64,000 bases of DNA from Herminiimonas sp. (GCF_030655415.1 NZ_JAURVN010000002.1:434001-498000), one strand, 5' to 3'; positions 38,982 through 49,595 are shown, numbered from the stretch's first letter. A program made the numbers and translations. The notes: a model not told the origin generated them from the letters alone.

Positions 38982-39671
38982 GGGGTTTCCTTCGTTCTTC
39001 TCTGTCTCAAACATCACTGCCCGAAAAACGGGCAAACGACGCCGGGAGCAGACGCTGTGCGAACGTGGGGAATTGCCGGAGAGCTTTTGACGCGCTATGG
39101 CGACTGAAATAATCAGTCAGCCGAGCGGTCTGGGCGTAGGCGCGTGGATGGGGCGAGTCGGGGTCTGACAGGTGTTTGCTACCAAAACAGTAGCTGCTTG
39201 CGCCCGTGAAACAAGGGCTGGCGGCTGATCCATGCCTGAAAGCGGGGCTAAAAAGCGCCGCAGGCACAGATACATCAGTCCAACCAGTGTTGTTGTCAAA
39301 GGGCTACCCATTCAAAGACCAGATTTCACCTGGATCCGTGTCCAGCCCGTGGGGCTGGACACATCGTATTCCGTAGTTGTATTCGCATAACGTCGACTCG
39401 TCTGCACTGCATTTTTCCGCCGCGGGGTGCCTGGCACCGTGCGCTTGCGGGCAATTGCTGCCAGTGGCGTCGACCTTCCAGCAAGGCTGTTGGCAGTGGG
39501 TTGATGGGTGTGTGGACTAAACTCCCAGACAAATCAACCACTTACAGCTTGTCGCTAGTGAAACACATTATAGGCGCAGGTTCAGGTAAAACACGCCGTC
39601 CGGGTAAACCCCTGACGGCGGCTGTGCCTGACCGCCCAAGTCCCCCAACGCCCCCGCAAGCCCTGTCGGAC
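38982..39671. other. Long divergent intergenic region between rne and rluC
   Basis: About 690 bp with no convincing gene. It must contain the rne leader, which in E. coli is long and used for autoregulation, and the rluC promoter. It also holds a family-2 repeat (39175-39221) and a 20-base inverted pair around 39335-39360 (GTGTCCAGCCC / GGGCTGGACAC). CATTATAGGC near 39565 could be part of the rluC promoter. Confidence 0.6.
39175..39221 (+). repeat. Repeat family 2, copy in the rne leader
   Basis: Element starting TTTGCTACCAAAACAG with core GTAGCTGCTTGCGC and ending CAAGGGCTGG. It matches 36184-36230 and, on the other strand, 41829-41878. Confidence 0.65.
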
Positions 39672-40724
39672 ATGCCGGACATGCCGGACATGCCCGCGAA
39701 AGCGGCCCCGCAGGCGACGCTGGTGACAGTGGACGCTGACTTGGCGGGCCAGCGCCTGGACAACTTCCTGATCCGCCAGCTCAAGGGCGTGCCCAAAACC
39801 CACGTCTACCGCATCATCCGCAGCGGCGAAGTGCGCATCAACAAGGGCAGGGCGCAGGCCGACACCCGGGTCGAGGCCGGCGACATCGTGCGCCTGCCGC
39901 CGGTGCGCACCTCGGAGCGGGCGGACGACAAGGCCCGGGCCATGGCGGCCCTGGTGGCCCGGCATGGGGCGGCGTCGAGCATCGGCGGTTTTGCGCCATC
40001 GCGGGAATTTCCCATCCTGTTTGAAGACGAACACTTGCTGGCCATCGCCAAACCGGCCGGCGTGGCCGTGCATGGCGGCAGCGGCGTGGCGTTTGGCGTG
40101 ATCGAGCAGTTGCGCATGGCGCGGCCCGAGGCGAAATTTCTGGAGCTGGTGCATCGGCTGGACCGCGAGACCAGCGGCATTTTGCTGATCGCCAAAAAAA
40201 GAGTGGCCTTGAGAAACCTGCAGGAGCAGTTTCGCGAGCGTGAAACCGACAAGATTTACCTGGCGCTGGTCAGCGGGGCCTGGCCGGTCAACAAAAAAGT
40301 GCTGGACGAGCCGCTGCAAAAATATTTACTGCCCGACGGCGAGCGCCGGGTCCAGGTGGTGGGCAAGGAGCACCCGGACGGCATGCGGGCGGTGACGCTG
40401 GTCAAGGCCAAGGCGGCGCTGTCTTTGCCGGGGCGTGTTTTCACGCTGCTCGAAGTCACCCTCAAGACCGGCCGCACCCACCAGATCCGCGTGCATCTGG
40501 CCAGCGAGGGCCATCCGATTGCCGGCGACGACAAATACGGCGACTTCGAACTGAACAAAGCCTTGCAAAAAGAAGCCGCCGGTGCGGCCCTCAAACGCAT
40601 GTTTCTTCACGCCTGGCGGTTAAAGTTCACGCATCCGTCCAGCGGCAAACGCATTGACCTGCTGGCCGCGCTTCCCCCCGATCTTGAGAGTTTTATTGCC
40701 CATGCAACACCCATTGACCTTTGA
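39672..40724 (+). CDS. rluC: 23S rRNA pseudouridine synthase
   Basis: RluC modifies U955, U2504 and U2580 of 23S rRNA (E. coli numbering). The N-terminal S4 domain (GQRLDNFLIRQLKGVPKTHVYRI) and the RluA-type catalytic motif HRLDRETSGILLIAKK with its Asp are present, then RTHQIRVHLASEGHPIAGD. The start is uncertain. ATG 39672 opens a triplicated CATGCCGGA-like 9-base repeat (MPDMPDMPAK), and GTG 39558 or TTG 39501 would add 38 or 57 residues. The end overlaps the phosphatase gene by 23 bp. Confidence 0.93.
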   Translation: MPDMPDMPAKAAPQATLVTVDADLAGQRLDNFLIRQLKGVPKTHVYRIIRSGEVRINKGRAQADTRVEAGDIVRLPPVRTSERADDKARAMAALVARHGAASSIGGFAPSREFPILFEDEHLLAIAKPAGVAVHGGSGVAFGVIEQLRMARPEAKFLELVHRLDRETSGILLIAKKRVALRNLQEQFRERETDKIYLALVSGAWPVNKKVLDEPLQKYLLPDGERRVQVVGKEHPDGMRAVTLVKAKAALSLPGRVFTLLEVTLKTGRTHQIRVHLASEGHPIAGDDKYGDFELNKALQKEAAGAALKRMFLHAWRLKFTHPSSGKRIDLLAALPPDLESFIAHATPIDL

Positions 40725-41364
40725 CCTGATTGCCTTCGACTGGGACGGCACGCTGTTTGACTCCACCAAAATCATCGTGCGCTGCATCCAGGCGGCCGTG
40801 CGCGACGTGGGCGGCACCGTGCCCACGGACGAGGCGGCCGGGTATGTGATCGGCCTGGGGCTGATGCAGGCGCTGGCCCACGCCGCGCCGGACGTGCCAA
40901 AGCACAAATACCCCGAACTCGGCGCGCGCTATCGCCACCACTACATCGGGCACCAGAACGACATCAGCCTGTTTGACGGGGTGCTGTCGCTGCTGGGCGC
41001 GCTGAAGGCGCGCGGTCACACGCTGACGGTGGCGACCGGCAAAAGCCGCGCGGGGCTGGACGAGGCCCTGCGCGCGGTGGAGCTCAAGGGCCGCTTTGAC
41101 GGCTCGCGCACGGCCGATGAAACCGCTGGCAAGCCGCACCCGCGCATGCTGCACGAGCTGATGGAAGAATTTGGCGTGAGCCCGGAGCGCACGCTGATGA
41201 TTGGCGACACCACACATGACCTGCAGATGGCGCTCAACGCCGGCTGCGCCAGCGTCGGTGTGAGTTATGGGGCGCATCAGAGTACTGATTTTGGCGTACA
41301 CAAACCGCGCTTCATCGCGCATTCCGTGCAGGAGTTGCACGACTGGCTGCTCCAGAACGCATAG
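40702..41364 (+). CDS. HAD-superfamily phosphatase (phosphoglycolate phosphatase-like)
   Basis: A 220-residue HAD hydrolase. Motif I is FDLIAFDWDGTLFDS, with the cap domain after it. Motif II is VATGKSRAGLDEAL, motif III around GKPHPRMLHELME, and motif IV MIGDTTHDLQMALNAG. It resembles Gph; substrate is not certain. Its start lies inside the end of rluC, so it is cotranscribed. Confidence 0.88.
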   Translation: MQHPLTFDLIAFDWDGTLFDSTKIIVRCIQAAVRDVGGTVPTDEAAGYVIGLGLMQALAHAAPDVPKHKYPELGARYRHHYIGHQNDISLFDGVLSLLGALKARGHTLTVATGKSRAGLDEALRAVELKGRFDGSRTADETAGKPHPRMLHELMEEFGVSPERTLMIGDTTHDLQMALNAGCASVGVSYGAHQSTDFGVHKPRFIAHSVQELHDWLLQNA

Positions 41365-41365
41365 C

Positions 41366-41755
41366 ATGGCGATCCCTGCGCCGGATCCGGCAAACGCCTC
41401 CATTGCCCTGTGCCGGGCCAGCGATCTGGCCGAAGGTGGCGAGGCCGTGCCTTTCGATGTCAGCTACGCCGGTCAGACCTGCCGCGCTTTTGCGATCCGT
41501 TTTGAAGGCCGGCCCCACGCTTACCTGAACCGCTGCACCCACGTGGCGATGGAACTGGACTGGCAGCCGAATCGGGTGTTTGACGACAGCGGGCAGTGGC
41601 TGCTGTGCGCCAGTCATGGCGCCGCCTACCGGCCCGACACGGGCGAGTGCAGCGGCGGGCCTTGCCATGGCGGGCTGGTCAAAATCAGTCTGTCTGAACG
41701 GGATGGCCTTGTTTTTTGGCACGCTTCCTACCAACTCAAGGCAATCGAGTTCTAG
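41366..41755 (+). CDS. Rieske [2Fe-2S] protein
   Basis: A 129-residue protein with a Rieske cluster: CTH at about residue 51 and CASH about 19 residues later (C-x-H...C-x-x-H), so all four ligands are present. It is soluble, without a membrane anchor. Such small Rieske proteins serve as ferredoxins or as subunits of oxygenases; the partner is unknown. It begins 1 bp after the phosphatase stop and 16 bp before sppA. Confidence 0.9.
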   Translation: MAIPAPDPANASIALCRASDLAEGGEAVPFDVSYAGQTCRAFAIRFEGRPHAYLNRCTHVAMELDWQPNRVFDDSGQWLLCASHGAAYRPDTGECSGGPCHGGLVKISLSERDGLVFWHASYQLKAIEF

Positions 41756-41771
41756 GGCCTAAACTACCCTT

Positions 41772-42827
41772 ATGAATGATTCAAACCGCCCCGCCCCGTC
41801 CGATAGCCCGGACTACCAGCCAGATCGGCCGCCAGTCCTTGACGAAACTATGCAGACAGCTCCTGAAAATATAGCAAACCGCGGCGCCAGAACCGATCCT
41901 GCGGCCAGCCCCGGATGGGAGCGCGCGACGCTCGAAAAGCTGGCCTATGCGTCGCTGAACGAGCAAAAAACCGCGCGCCGCTGGAGAACCTTTGTGCGCC
42001 TGTCCTGGCTGGCGTTTTTTGTGTTTCTGGTGGGGTTGGCGATGCATCGCGGCACACCCACCGTCAGCGGACCGCATACCGCGGTGATCGAGATCAAGGG
42101 CGAGATTGCCGCCGGCTCCGAGGCCAGTGCCGAGTTTGTCAATGCCGCGCTGCGCGCCGCTTTTGAAGACACAGGCGCCAAAGCCGTGGTGTTGCTGATC
42201 AATTCGCCCGGCGGCAGCCCGGTGCAGGCCGGCATGATGAACGACGAAATTGTTCGTCTGAAGACCAAACACAAAAAGCCGGTGTATGCCGTGGTCGAAG
42301 AAACCTGCGCGTCGGCCGCGTATTACATTGCCGCGTCGACCGACAGGATATTTGTCGACAAGGCCAGCATCGTGGGTAGTATCGGCGTATTGATGGACGG
42401 CTTTGGATTCACCGGCCTGATGGACAAAGTGGGTGTGGAGCGACGGCTGATGACGGCCGGCGAAAACAAGGGCTTTCTCGACCCGTTCAGTCCGCAAACC
42501 GACAAGCAGCGTGTTTATGCCCAGGCCATGCTCGACCAGATTCACCAGCAGTTCATCACGGTGGTCAAGACCGGCCGCGGCAAGCGCCTGAAGGAAAAGC
42601 CCGAGATGTTCAGCGGCCTGTTCTGGACCGGCCAGCAGGCGATCGAGCTGGGCCTGGCGGACCAGTTGGGCACGTTGGAATATGTGGCCCGCGAGATTGT
42701 CAAGGCCGAAGACATCATTGACTACACCCGCCGCGAAAACGTGGCTGAGCGCCTGGCCAAGAAATTTGGCGCGGCCATCGGTAACGGCGCGATGACGGCG
42801 TTCAAGGCGATACCGGCGATTCGCTAG
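41772..42827 (+). CDS. sppA: Signal peptide peptidase, S49 family
   Basis: A 351-residue membrane protease of the short SppA type. Residues 1-50 are polar and poorly conserved. One membrane helix follows (LSWLAFFVFLVGLA, about 78-91), then the ClpP-like domain with INSPGGSP and the active serine in CASAAYYIA (Ser181), and SIVGSIGVLMDGFGF. It digests cleaved signal peptides at the inner membrane. Residues about 20-36 are encoded by a reverse copy of repeat family 2. Confidence 0.92.
   Translation: MNDSNRPAPSDSPDYQPDRPPVLDETMQTAPENIANRGARTDPAASPGWERATLEKLAYASLNEQKTARRWRTFVRLSWLAFFVFLVGLAMHRGTPTVSGPHTAVIEIKGEIAAGSEASAEFVNAALRAAFEDTGAKAVVLLINSPGGSPVQAGMMNDEIVRLKTKHKKPVYAVVEETCASAAYYIAASTDRIFVDKASIVGSIGVLMDGFGFTGLMDKVGVERRLMTAGENKGFLDPFSPQTDKQRVYAQAMLDQIHQQFITVVKTGRGKRLKEKPEMFSGLFWTGQQAIELGLADQLGTLEYVAREIVKAEDIIDYTRRENVAERLAKKFGAAIGNGAMTAFKAIPAIR
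41829..41878 (-). repeat. Repeat family 2, copy inside sppA
   Basis: On the minus strand this 50-bp stretch starts TTTGCTATATTTTCAG and ends CAAGGACTGGCGG. Both ends match the copy in the rne leader (39175 onward); the middle is more diverged. Confidence 0.55.
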
Positions 42828-42840
42828 GCCCATGTTCTCG

Positions 42841-42920
42841 CCCCCACTCTTGCCACTGCGTGTGCTGCGCTGCCCCCCGAGGGGGGCTGTGCTTGCTCGG
42901 GGCGGCCCTTCGCTGCGCAC
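42841..42920 (+). repeat. Repeat family 1, intergenic copy
   Basis: CCCCCACTCTTGCCACTGCG, centre CCCCCCGAGGGGGG, then TTGCTCGGGGCGGCCCTTCG. It fills the gap between convergent sppA and the methylase-fold gene, again a 3'-3' gap. Confidence 0.85.
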
Positions 42921-42932
42921 TCGCCGACAGTG

Positions 42933-43697
42933 TCAGCGGCCTATGCAAAAAACCGTGGGCAGGCCCAGCGCCGCGCCGCCCTTGTCGCGCTTCCAATTGC
43001 TGACCTGCGCGCTGCGCGACCAGCCGCTGGCCATCGTCAGGCCGCAGCTCAAAGCCAACCGGGTGCCCGGTTGCAGGGTCTGCAGCAGCGCCTGCAGCAG
43101 GGCGGTGTTGCGGTAGGGCGTTTCAATGAAAATCTGCGTCTGGCCGGTCTTCAGCGCCAGTGATTCGAGTTCGCGGATGCGCTGGCTGCGTTCGCCGCCG
43201 TCCTGCGGCAGGTAGCCGACAAACGCAAAGTTTTGGCCGTTCAGGCCGCTGGCGCTCAGGGCCAGCATCAGGGACATCGGCCCGACCAGCGGCAGCACCT
43301 GCAGGCCCAGGTCGTGGGCGGCGCGCACCACCGACGAACCCGGGTCGGCAATCGCCGGCATGCCGGCTTCGCTGACCAGACCGATGTCGCGGCCTGTGAG
43401 GGCCGGTTGCAACAGGGGTCGGGCATCGAAGTTGCCGCCATGGTCGCCTTTTTTGTGTACCTCGCGCGGCAGCTCTTGAATCTGTTGCAATTGCACGGCT
43501 TGCTGCAACGGCTGCACTTCATTGACCCGCTTGAGGTAGGCGCGTGTGCTTTTGGCGTTTTCGCAAATCCAGCAGGACAGCGCGGCGGCTCGCTGCAGCG
43601 TGGCCAGCGGCATCACGTCCTGGATGGGCGTTTGAACATCGCAGCCGAAATCCAACGGCGCGGGCACCAGGTAGAGCTTGCCTTTGACGCTGCTCAT
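42933..43697 (-). CDS. Tetrapyrrole-methylase-fold protein (RsmI paralogue)
   Basis: A 254-residue SAM-dependent methyltransferase of the RsmI/YraL fold: KLYLVPAPLDFG at the start, SEAGMPAIADPGSSVVRAAH (the SAM site), VGYLPQDGGERSQRI and FIETPYRN. It lacks the usual RsmI N-terminal LYVVATPIGNLGD and CEDTR forms, so it is the shorter paralogue whose target is unproven. It overlaps the end of maf by 4 bases. Confidence 0.8.
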   Translation of the reverse strand: MSSVKGKLYLVPAPLDFGCDVQTPIQDVMPLATLQRAAALSCWICENAKSTRAYLKRVNEVQPLQQAVQLQQIQELPREVHKKGDHGGNFDARPLLQPALTGRDIGLVSEAGMPAIADPGSSVVRAAHDLGLQVLPLVGPMSLMLALSASGLNGQNFAFVGYLPQDGGERSQRIRELESLALKTGQTQIFIETPYRNTALLQALLQTLQPGTRLALSCGLTMASGWSRSAQVSNWKRDKGGAALGLPTVFCIGR

Positions 43698-44344
43698 GAC
43701 TCGTTTTTCTTGTTCGCCAGCAGGATCACGCCGGCGGCCTGGATCAGCCGGCAGGTGCGGATCAGGGGCAGGCCGACCAGGGCGGTCGGATCGTCGTTCT
43801 CGATGGAGGCCAGGAGGGCGATGCCCAGGCCTTCGCTCTTGGCGCTGCCGGCGCAGTCGTAAGGCTGCTCGGCGTACAGGTAGTTTTCGATCTCATCGTC
43901 GCTGAGCAGTCGAAACCGCACCTTCACCGCCGCCAGATCGGTCTGCTCGAAACCGCTTTGCTGGCACACGACCGCCACCGCGGTCTGGAACACGACGGTC
44001 TGGCCGCGCATCTGGCGCAACTGGGCGACGGCACGGGCGTGGCTACCGGGTTTCCCGAGCGGCTGGCCGTTCAGGTCCGCCACCTGATCCGAGCCGATCA
44101 CCACCGCCTCCGGGAAGTTGGCGGCCACGGCCCTGGCCTTGGCCAGTGCCAGACGCCGGGCGAGTAGCGCCGGGGCTTCACCGGGCCGCGGGGTTTCATC
44201 CACGTCGGGCGAGGCGACGTCGAAGGGGATTTGCAGGCGCTGCAGCAATTCACGGCGATACGGCGAGGTGGAGCCCAGAATCAGTCGGCGCGATGTTTGG
44301 GGAAGGAGGCCGGCGCGGGCATCCGGGGACGGTGCAGGGTTCAT
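43694..44344 (-). CDS. Maf-family nucleotide pyrophosphatase (YceF-like)
   Basis: A 216-residue Maf protein with LILGSTSPYRRELLQRL near the N-terminus, DETPRPGEAP, and the catalytic region VIGSDQVADLNGQPLGKPG. Members hydrolyse modified or canonical nucleoside triphosphates; the YceF subgroup prefers 7-methyl-GTP. It is divergent from yceD, as is common in proteobacteria, and leads the overlapping methylase gene. Confidence 0.9.
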   Translation of the reverse strand: MNPAPSPDARAGLLPQTSRRLILGSTSPYRRELLQRLQIPFDVASPDVDETPRPGEAPALLARRLALAKARAVAANFPEAVVIGSDQVADLNGQPLGKPGSHARAVAQLRQMRGQTVVFQTAVAVVCQQSGFEQTDLAAVKVRFRLLSDDEIENYLYAEQPYDCAGSAKSEGLGIALLASIENDDPTALVGLPLIRTCRLIQAAGVILLANKKNES

Positions 44345-44369
44345 GCTTCGATTCTCTTACACTGCTGCC

Positions 44370-44915
44370 ATGTCCAGACATCTTCACGCCCAGCGGCTCA
44401 ATATGCGGGTTTTTGCCCAGGAAGGCGTGCCGCTCGTCGAAATCACGCCGCTACAAAATTTACAGCGCCTGGCGCAGGAAATACAAGGGCTGGAACCCGA
44501 CTTGACGGTCAGATGGCGGGCCACCGGCGAGTTGCGGCCCCGTGCCGGGTCCGATGACGATGTCTGGCTCCGGCTGGAAGCCAGGGCGACGCTGCCGCTG
44601 ACCTGCCAGCGCTGCATGGGCGCCGTGGCGACCGTGGTGGAAGTCGATCAGTGGTACCGCTTCGTCGCCGATGAAGACATCGCGATGCTTGAGGACGACC
44701 AGTCCGAAGAAGACCTGCTGGTCATGGCGCCGCAATTCGATTTGCTGGAAGTGCTGGAAGACGAGTTGCTGATGGCTTTGCCGCTGGTGCCCATGCATGA
44801 AACCTGCCCCGAAACCCCGGTGTTCAGCGCAGGGGAGTCCGAGCTGGCGCAGCAAGAGGATGCCAAGCCCCATCCCTTTGCGGCGCTGGCTCAGCTCAAA
44901 AAGCCGAAGCAATGA
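44370..44915 (+). CDS. yceD: YceD/DUF177 family protein
   Basis: A 181-residue acidic protein with the family cysteine motif LPLTCQRCMGAV and a second cysteine region (HETCPETPVF). The DUF177 family is linked to 23S rRNA accumulation in plants and is nearly always encoded just before rpmF, as here. ATG 44370 is the chosen start. The C-terminal QLKKPK tail is typical. Confidence 0.9.
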   Translation: MSRHLHAQRLNMRVFAQEGVPLVEITPLQNLQRLAQEIQGLEPDLTVRWRATGELRPRAGSDDDVWLRLEARATLPLTCQRCMGAVATVVEVDQWYRFVADEDIAMLEDDQSEEDLLVMAPQFDLLEVLEDELLMALPLVPMHETCPETPVFSAGESELAQQEDAKPHPFAALAQLKKPKQ

Positions 44916-44970
44916 TGGGGTTTTCCCCATGCGGTGAATGGGCCGGTGTTTTGCCAATGGGCGTGGCGAC

Positions 44971-44999
44971 TGGAAAAACCGGACGTATCGCGCTATAAT
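44971..44999 (+). promoter_or_regulatory. Promoter candidate for rpmF-plsX-fab
   Basis: TATAAT at 44994-44999 is a perfect -10 box. TGGAAA 17 bases earlier is a fair -35. The transcript would start about 70 bases before rpmF and contain GGGTGG...CCACCC, a possible leader hairpin around 45030-45050. Confidence 0.6.
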
Positions 45000-45074
45000 C
45001 CGAGGCTTGACGTTGCTGCCCTCTGATGGGTGGCTGCGTAATTTACCCACCCTATACCCCCTCAGGAGCGGATC

Positions 45075-45257
45075 ATGGCCGTCCAGCAGAACAAAAAATC
45101 ACCTTCCAAGCGCGGCATGCACCGCGCTCACAATGCATTGACCGTGCCCGGCATCGCCGTCGAATCCACCACTGGCGAGACGCACCTGCGTCACCATATC
45201 AGCCCCACCGGTTTTTACCGTGGCCGCAAGGTGCTGAAAACCAAATCCGAAGCGTAA
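45075..45257 (+). CDS. rpmF: Ribosomal protein L32
   Basis: A 60-residue protein with the L32 start [20 protein letters not shown] and end [15 protein letters not shown], the cysteine-free form. AGGAG 7 bases before the ATG. It leads the plsX-fab cluster, a conserved link of ribosome and lipid synthesis. A terminator separates it from plsX. Confidence 0.97.
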   Translation: MAVQQNKKSPSKRGMHRAHNALTVPGIAVESTTGETHLRHHISPTGFYRGRKVLKTKSEA

Positions 45258-45274
45258 TTCGCGCTTTAACGACC

Positions 45275-45302
45275 GGCCCGCACTGATACTGCGGGCCTTT
45301 GT
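45275..45302 (+). terminator. Intrinsic terminator between rpmF and plsX
   Basis: GGCCCGCA (45275-45282) pairs with TGCGGGCC (45290-45297), followed by TTTGTTTTG. It likely gives partial read-through so that L32 is made in excess of PlsX. Confidence 0.8.
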
Positions 45303-45341
45303 TTTGTTGAATTCCCCCATTTTGACTGCACAGGTCCTGCC

Positions 45342-46448
45342 GTGATCAGGATAGCCGTCGATGCCATGGGCGGGGATTTCGGCCCGTCCGTCACCATCCC
45401 GGCCAGTCAGGCTTTTCTGGACAGCCATCCGGAGGCCGCCATTGTGCTGGTGGGCCAGCCCGCCGCACTGGCCTCGCAGCCCCAGTATTCCCACCTCCAG
45501 TCCCATCCGCGCTGTCAGGTGCTGGCTGCTTCCGAGGTGGTGGCCATGGACGATCCGATCGAGGTCGCCTTGCGCCGCAAAAAAGACTCGTCGATGCGCG
45601 TCGCAATCACCCAGGTGAGGGACGGTGCCGCCCAAGCCGCGGTCTCGGCCGGCAACACCGGCGCGCTGATGGCCATTGCCCGTTATGTGCTCAAAACGCT
45701 GGACGGCATTGACCGCCCGGCCATTGCCACCCAGTTGCCCAATGCGGCTGGCGGCGCGACCACTGTGCTTGATCTGGGTGCCAATATCGATTGCACCGAA
45801 GACCATTTATTTCAGTTTGCGGTGATGGGCTCGGCCCTGGTTTCGGCCATCGCCAATAAATCAAATCCCAGTGTCGGCCTGCTCAATATTGGCGAAGAAG
45901 CAATCAAAGGCAGCGAAATAATAAAAAAAGCCGGCAAATTGCTGCGATCTGCCTCTAATGCCGGCGATTTGAACTTTCATGGCAATGTCGAAGGCAATGA
46001 CATTTTCAAAGGCGTCGTTGACATCGTGGTCTGTGACGGCTTTGTCGGTAATGTCGCGCTGAAGGCCAGCGAAGGCCTGGCCAGCATGATTGGCGACTTC
46101 ATGCGGGCTGAATTTTCACGCAATATCTTCACTAAATTTGCTGCTATCGTTGCTTATCCGGTGTTATCTGCCTTTAAAAACCGGGTTGATCACAGGCGTT
46201 ACAATGGTGCGGCGCTGCTGGGCCTGCGTGGCCTGGTGTTTAAAAGCCACGGTTCGGCCGATGCGTTCGCTTTTGAGCGGGCTCTGAATCGGGCTTATGA
46301 TGCAGCTCGCAACAATTTGCTGGAGAGGGTGAGGGAACGCATTGCCCATGCTGCGCCGCTACTGGCTAAAGCCTCGGCGCAGCCGGGCGCCGCAGCCGCT
46401 CCGGTGGTTTTCCAGATTGCTGATTCAATACCCTTGCACCCACTTTAA
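45342..46448 (+). CDS. plsX: Phosphate acyltransferase PlsX
   Basis: Converts acyl-ACP to acyl-phosphate for phospholipid synthesis at the membrane. 368 residues, starting [13 protein letters not shown] after a GTG, with [24 protein letters not shown] and [15 protein letters not shown]. The C-terminal [21 protein letters not shown] is intact. It lies 5 bp before fabH. Confidence 0.97.
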   Translation: MIRIAVDAMGGDFGPSVTIPASQAFLDSHPEAAIVLVGQPAALASQPQYSHLQSHPRCQVLAASEVVAMDDPIEVALRRKKDSSMRVAITQVRDGAAQAAVSAGNTGALMAIARYVLKTLDGIDRPAIATQLPNAAGGATTVLDLGANIDCTEDHLFQFAVMGSALVSAIANKSNPSVGLLNIGEEAIKGSEIIKKAGKLLRSASNAGDLNFHGNVEGNDIFKGVVDIVVCDGFVGNVALKASEGLASMIGDFMRAEFSRNIFTKFAAIVAYPVLSAFKNRVDHRRYNGAALLGLRGLVFKSHGSADAFAFERALNRAYDAARNNLLERVRERIAHAAPLLAKASAQPGAAAAPVVFQIADSIPLHPL

Positions 46449-46453
46449 TCACA

Positions 46454-47431
46454 ATGAGCCCTTATTCACGCATCACAGGCACGGGCAGCTACCTGCCGCC
46501 GCGCCGCTTGAGCAACGCCGAACTGGTCGCTGAACTGGCCGCTCAAGGTGTTGAAACCTCTGACGAATGGATTGTCGAGCGCACCGGGATTCGGGCCCGC
46601 CACTTTGCCGCGCCCGAAGTGTGCAGCAGCGATTTGGGGGCCGAGGCTGCCAAAAACGCCTTGCAGGCCGCAGGCGTCGAAGCCAAAGACATTGATCTGA
46701 TCATCGTCGCCACCTCAACCCCCGACATGATCTTTCCGTCGGCGGCATGCATTTTGCAAAACAAGCTCGGCATGGCTGGCTGCCCGGCGTTTGACGTGCA
46801 GGCGGTTTGCAGCGGCTTTGTGTATGCGCTGACCATTGCCGACGCGATGATCAAAACCGGTTCGGCCACCAAGGCGCTGGTGATAGGCGCGGAAGTCTTT
46901 TCGCGCATTCTGGATTTTTCAGACCGCACCACCTGCGTGCTGTTTGGCGACGGCGCCGGCGCCGTGGTGCTGGAAGCGTCCGAGACGCCCGGCATCCTGG
47001 CCACCGACTTGCACGCCGATGGCAAACACGTCGGTATTTTGTGTGTGCCGGGTACCGTGGCGGGCGGCAAGGTGCTGGGCGACCCGCTGCTCAAGATGGA
47101 CGGGCAGGCCGTCTTCAAGCTGGCGGTGGGTGTGCTCGAAGACGCGGCGCGCGCGACCCTGGCCAAGGCTGGCCTGCAGGAGGCCGATATCGACTGGCTG
47201 ATTCCGCACCAGGCCAATATCCGCATCATGCAGAGCACCGCGAGGAAGCTCAAGATGTCGATGGAAAAAGTGATCGTCACGGTGGACCAGCACGGCAACA
47301 CCTCGGCCGCTTCCATTCCGTTGGCGCTCGACGTGTCGGTGCGCAGCGGCAAGATCAAAAAGGGTGACACCCTGATGCTCGAAGGCGTGGGCGGGGGCTT
47401 CACCTGGGGTGCCGTACTCCTGAATCTATAG
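46454..47431 (+). CDS. fabH: 3-oxoacyl-ACP synthase III
   Basis: Starts fatty-acid synthesis by condensing acetyl-CoA with malonyl-ACP. 325 residues. Catalytic triad visible: Cys119 ([11 protein letters not shown]), His in [10 protein letters not shown], Asn in [11 protein letters not shown]. Second fatty-acid gene of the operon. Confidence 0.97.
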   Translation: MSPYSRITGTGSYLPPRRLSNAELVAELAAQGVETSDEWIVERTGIRARHFAAPEVCSSDLGAEAAKNALQAAGVEAKDIDLIIVATSTPDMIFPSAACILQNKLGMAGCPAFDVQAVCSGFVYALTIADAMIKTGSATKALVIGAEVFSRILDFSDRTTCVLFGDGAGAVVLEASETPGILATDLHADGKHVGILCVPGTVAGGKVLGDPLLKMDGQAVFKLAVGVLEDAARATLAKAGLQEADIDWLIPHQANIRIMQSTARKLKMSMEKVIVTVDQHGNTSAASIPLALDVSVRSGKIKKGDTLMLEGVGGGFTWGAVLLNL

Positions 47432-47482
47432 CCTCCTACGCCTGTCACCTAGGGGTTGGAAACTGTTTTTATTGATGACTTC

Positions 47483-48429
47483 ATGAAACCTTTTGCTTTT
47501 GTTTTTCCCGGGCAAGGCTCCCAGTCGGTGGGCATGCTGGACGCCTGGGGTGATCACCCTGCCGTGCTGGAGACGCTCCGGGAGGCATCCGACGCGCTCG
47601 GCGAGGACCTTGCCAGACTGATCAGGGAAGGCCCGAAGGAAGCGCTGGCGCTGACCACCAACACCCAGCCGGTGATGCTGGTTGCCGGTGTGGCGGCTTA
47701 CCGTGCCTGGATGGCCGAGACTGGCGCGGCGCCTTCTGTCGTTGCCGGCCATTCGCTCGGTGAATATTCCGCGCTGGTGGCCGCCGGTGTCTTGAGCCTG
47801 GCGCAGGCGGCGCCGCTGGTGCGTTTTCGCGCGCAGGCCATGCAGGATGCGGTGCCGGTGGGCGTGGGCGCGATGGCTGCGATTTTGGGCATGCCGGCGT
47901 CCCGGGTCGTTGAAGGTTGCACCGAAGCTGTTCGCACGTTTGGCCCGAACACCGCTGAAGTCGTGGAGGCTGTCAACTTCAACGACCCGATGCAGACGGT
48001 GATTGCCGGCAGCAAGGCCGCCGTGGAAAAAGCCTGCGAAGTGCTCAAGGCCAGGGGCGCCAAGCGCGCCTTGCCGCTGCCGGTGTCGGCCCCGTTTCAC
48101 TCCAGCCTGATGAAACCCGCCGCCGACAGGCTGAAGGAAAAACTCTCTGGCGTGAGTTTCGCCGCGCCGCGGCTCCCGCTGATCAACAACATCGAGGTCG
48201 CCGTCGAGACAGAGCCCGACCGTATTCGCGCAGCCTTGTACAAGCAGGCCTTTGGGCCGGTCCGCTGGGTCGAATGTGTGCAGGCCATCAAGACGCGCGG
48301 GTTGTCCGTCCTTGTCGAGTGCGGCCCCGGCAAGGTTCTGGCCGGCATGGTCAAGCGCATCGATGCGGAACTGACAGGCGTGGCCCTGTTCGATCCCGAT
48401 AGCATGGCGCAAGCCAAGGAATTGCTGGC

Positions 48430-48433
<4 letters not shown>
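47483..48433 (+). CDS. fabD: Malonyl-CoA:ACP transacylase
   Basis: Loads malonyl groups onto ACP. 316 residues. GQGSQ near residue 10, nucleophile Ser91 in AGHSLGEYSALVA, and His in SAPFHSSLMKPA. ATG 47483 is chosen; a TTG 9 codons up is less likely. Overlaps fabG by 4 bases (ATGA). Confidence 0.97.

Positions 48434-49593
<1,160 letters not shown>

Positions 49594-49595
<2 letters not shown>

Noticed and set aside
36489..39107. 872-codon open frame opposite rne
   Set aside because: It mirrors the Arg/Gly/Glu-rich and GC-rich codons of rne. The translation is low-complexity and lacks any family motif, while rne on the other strand is clear.
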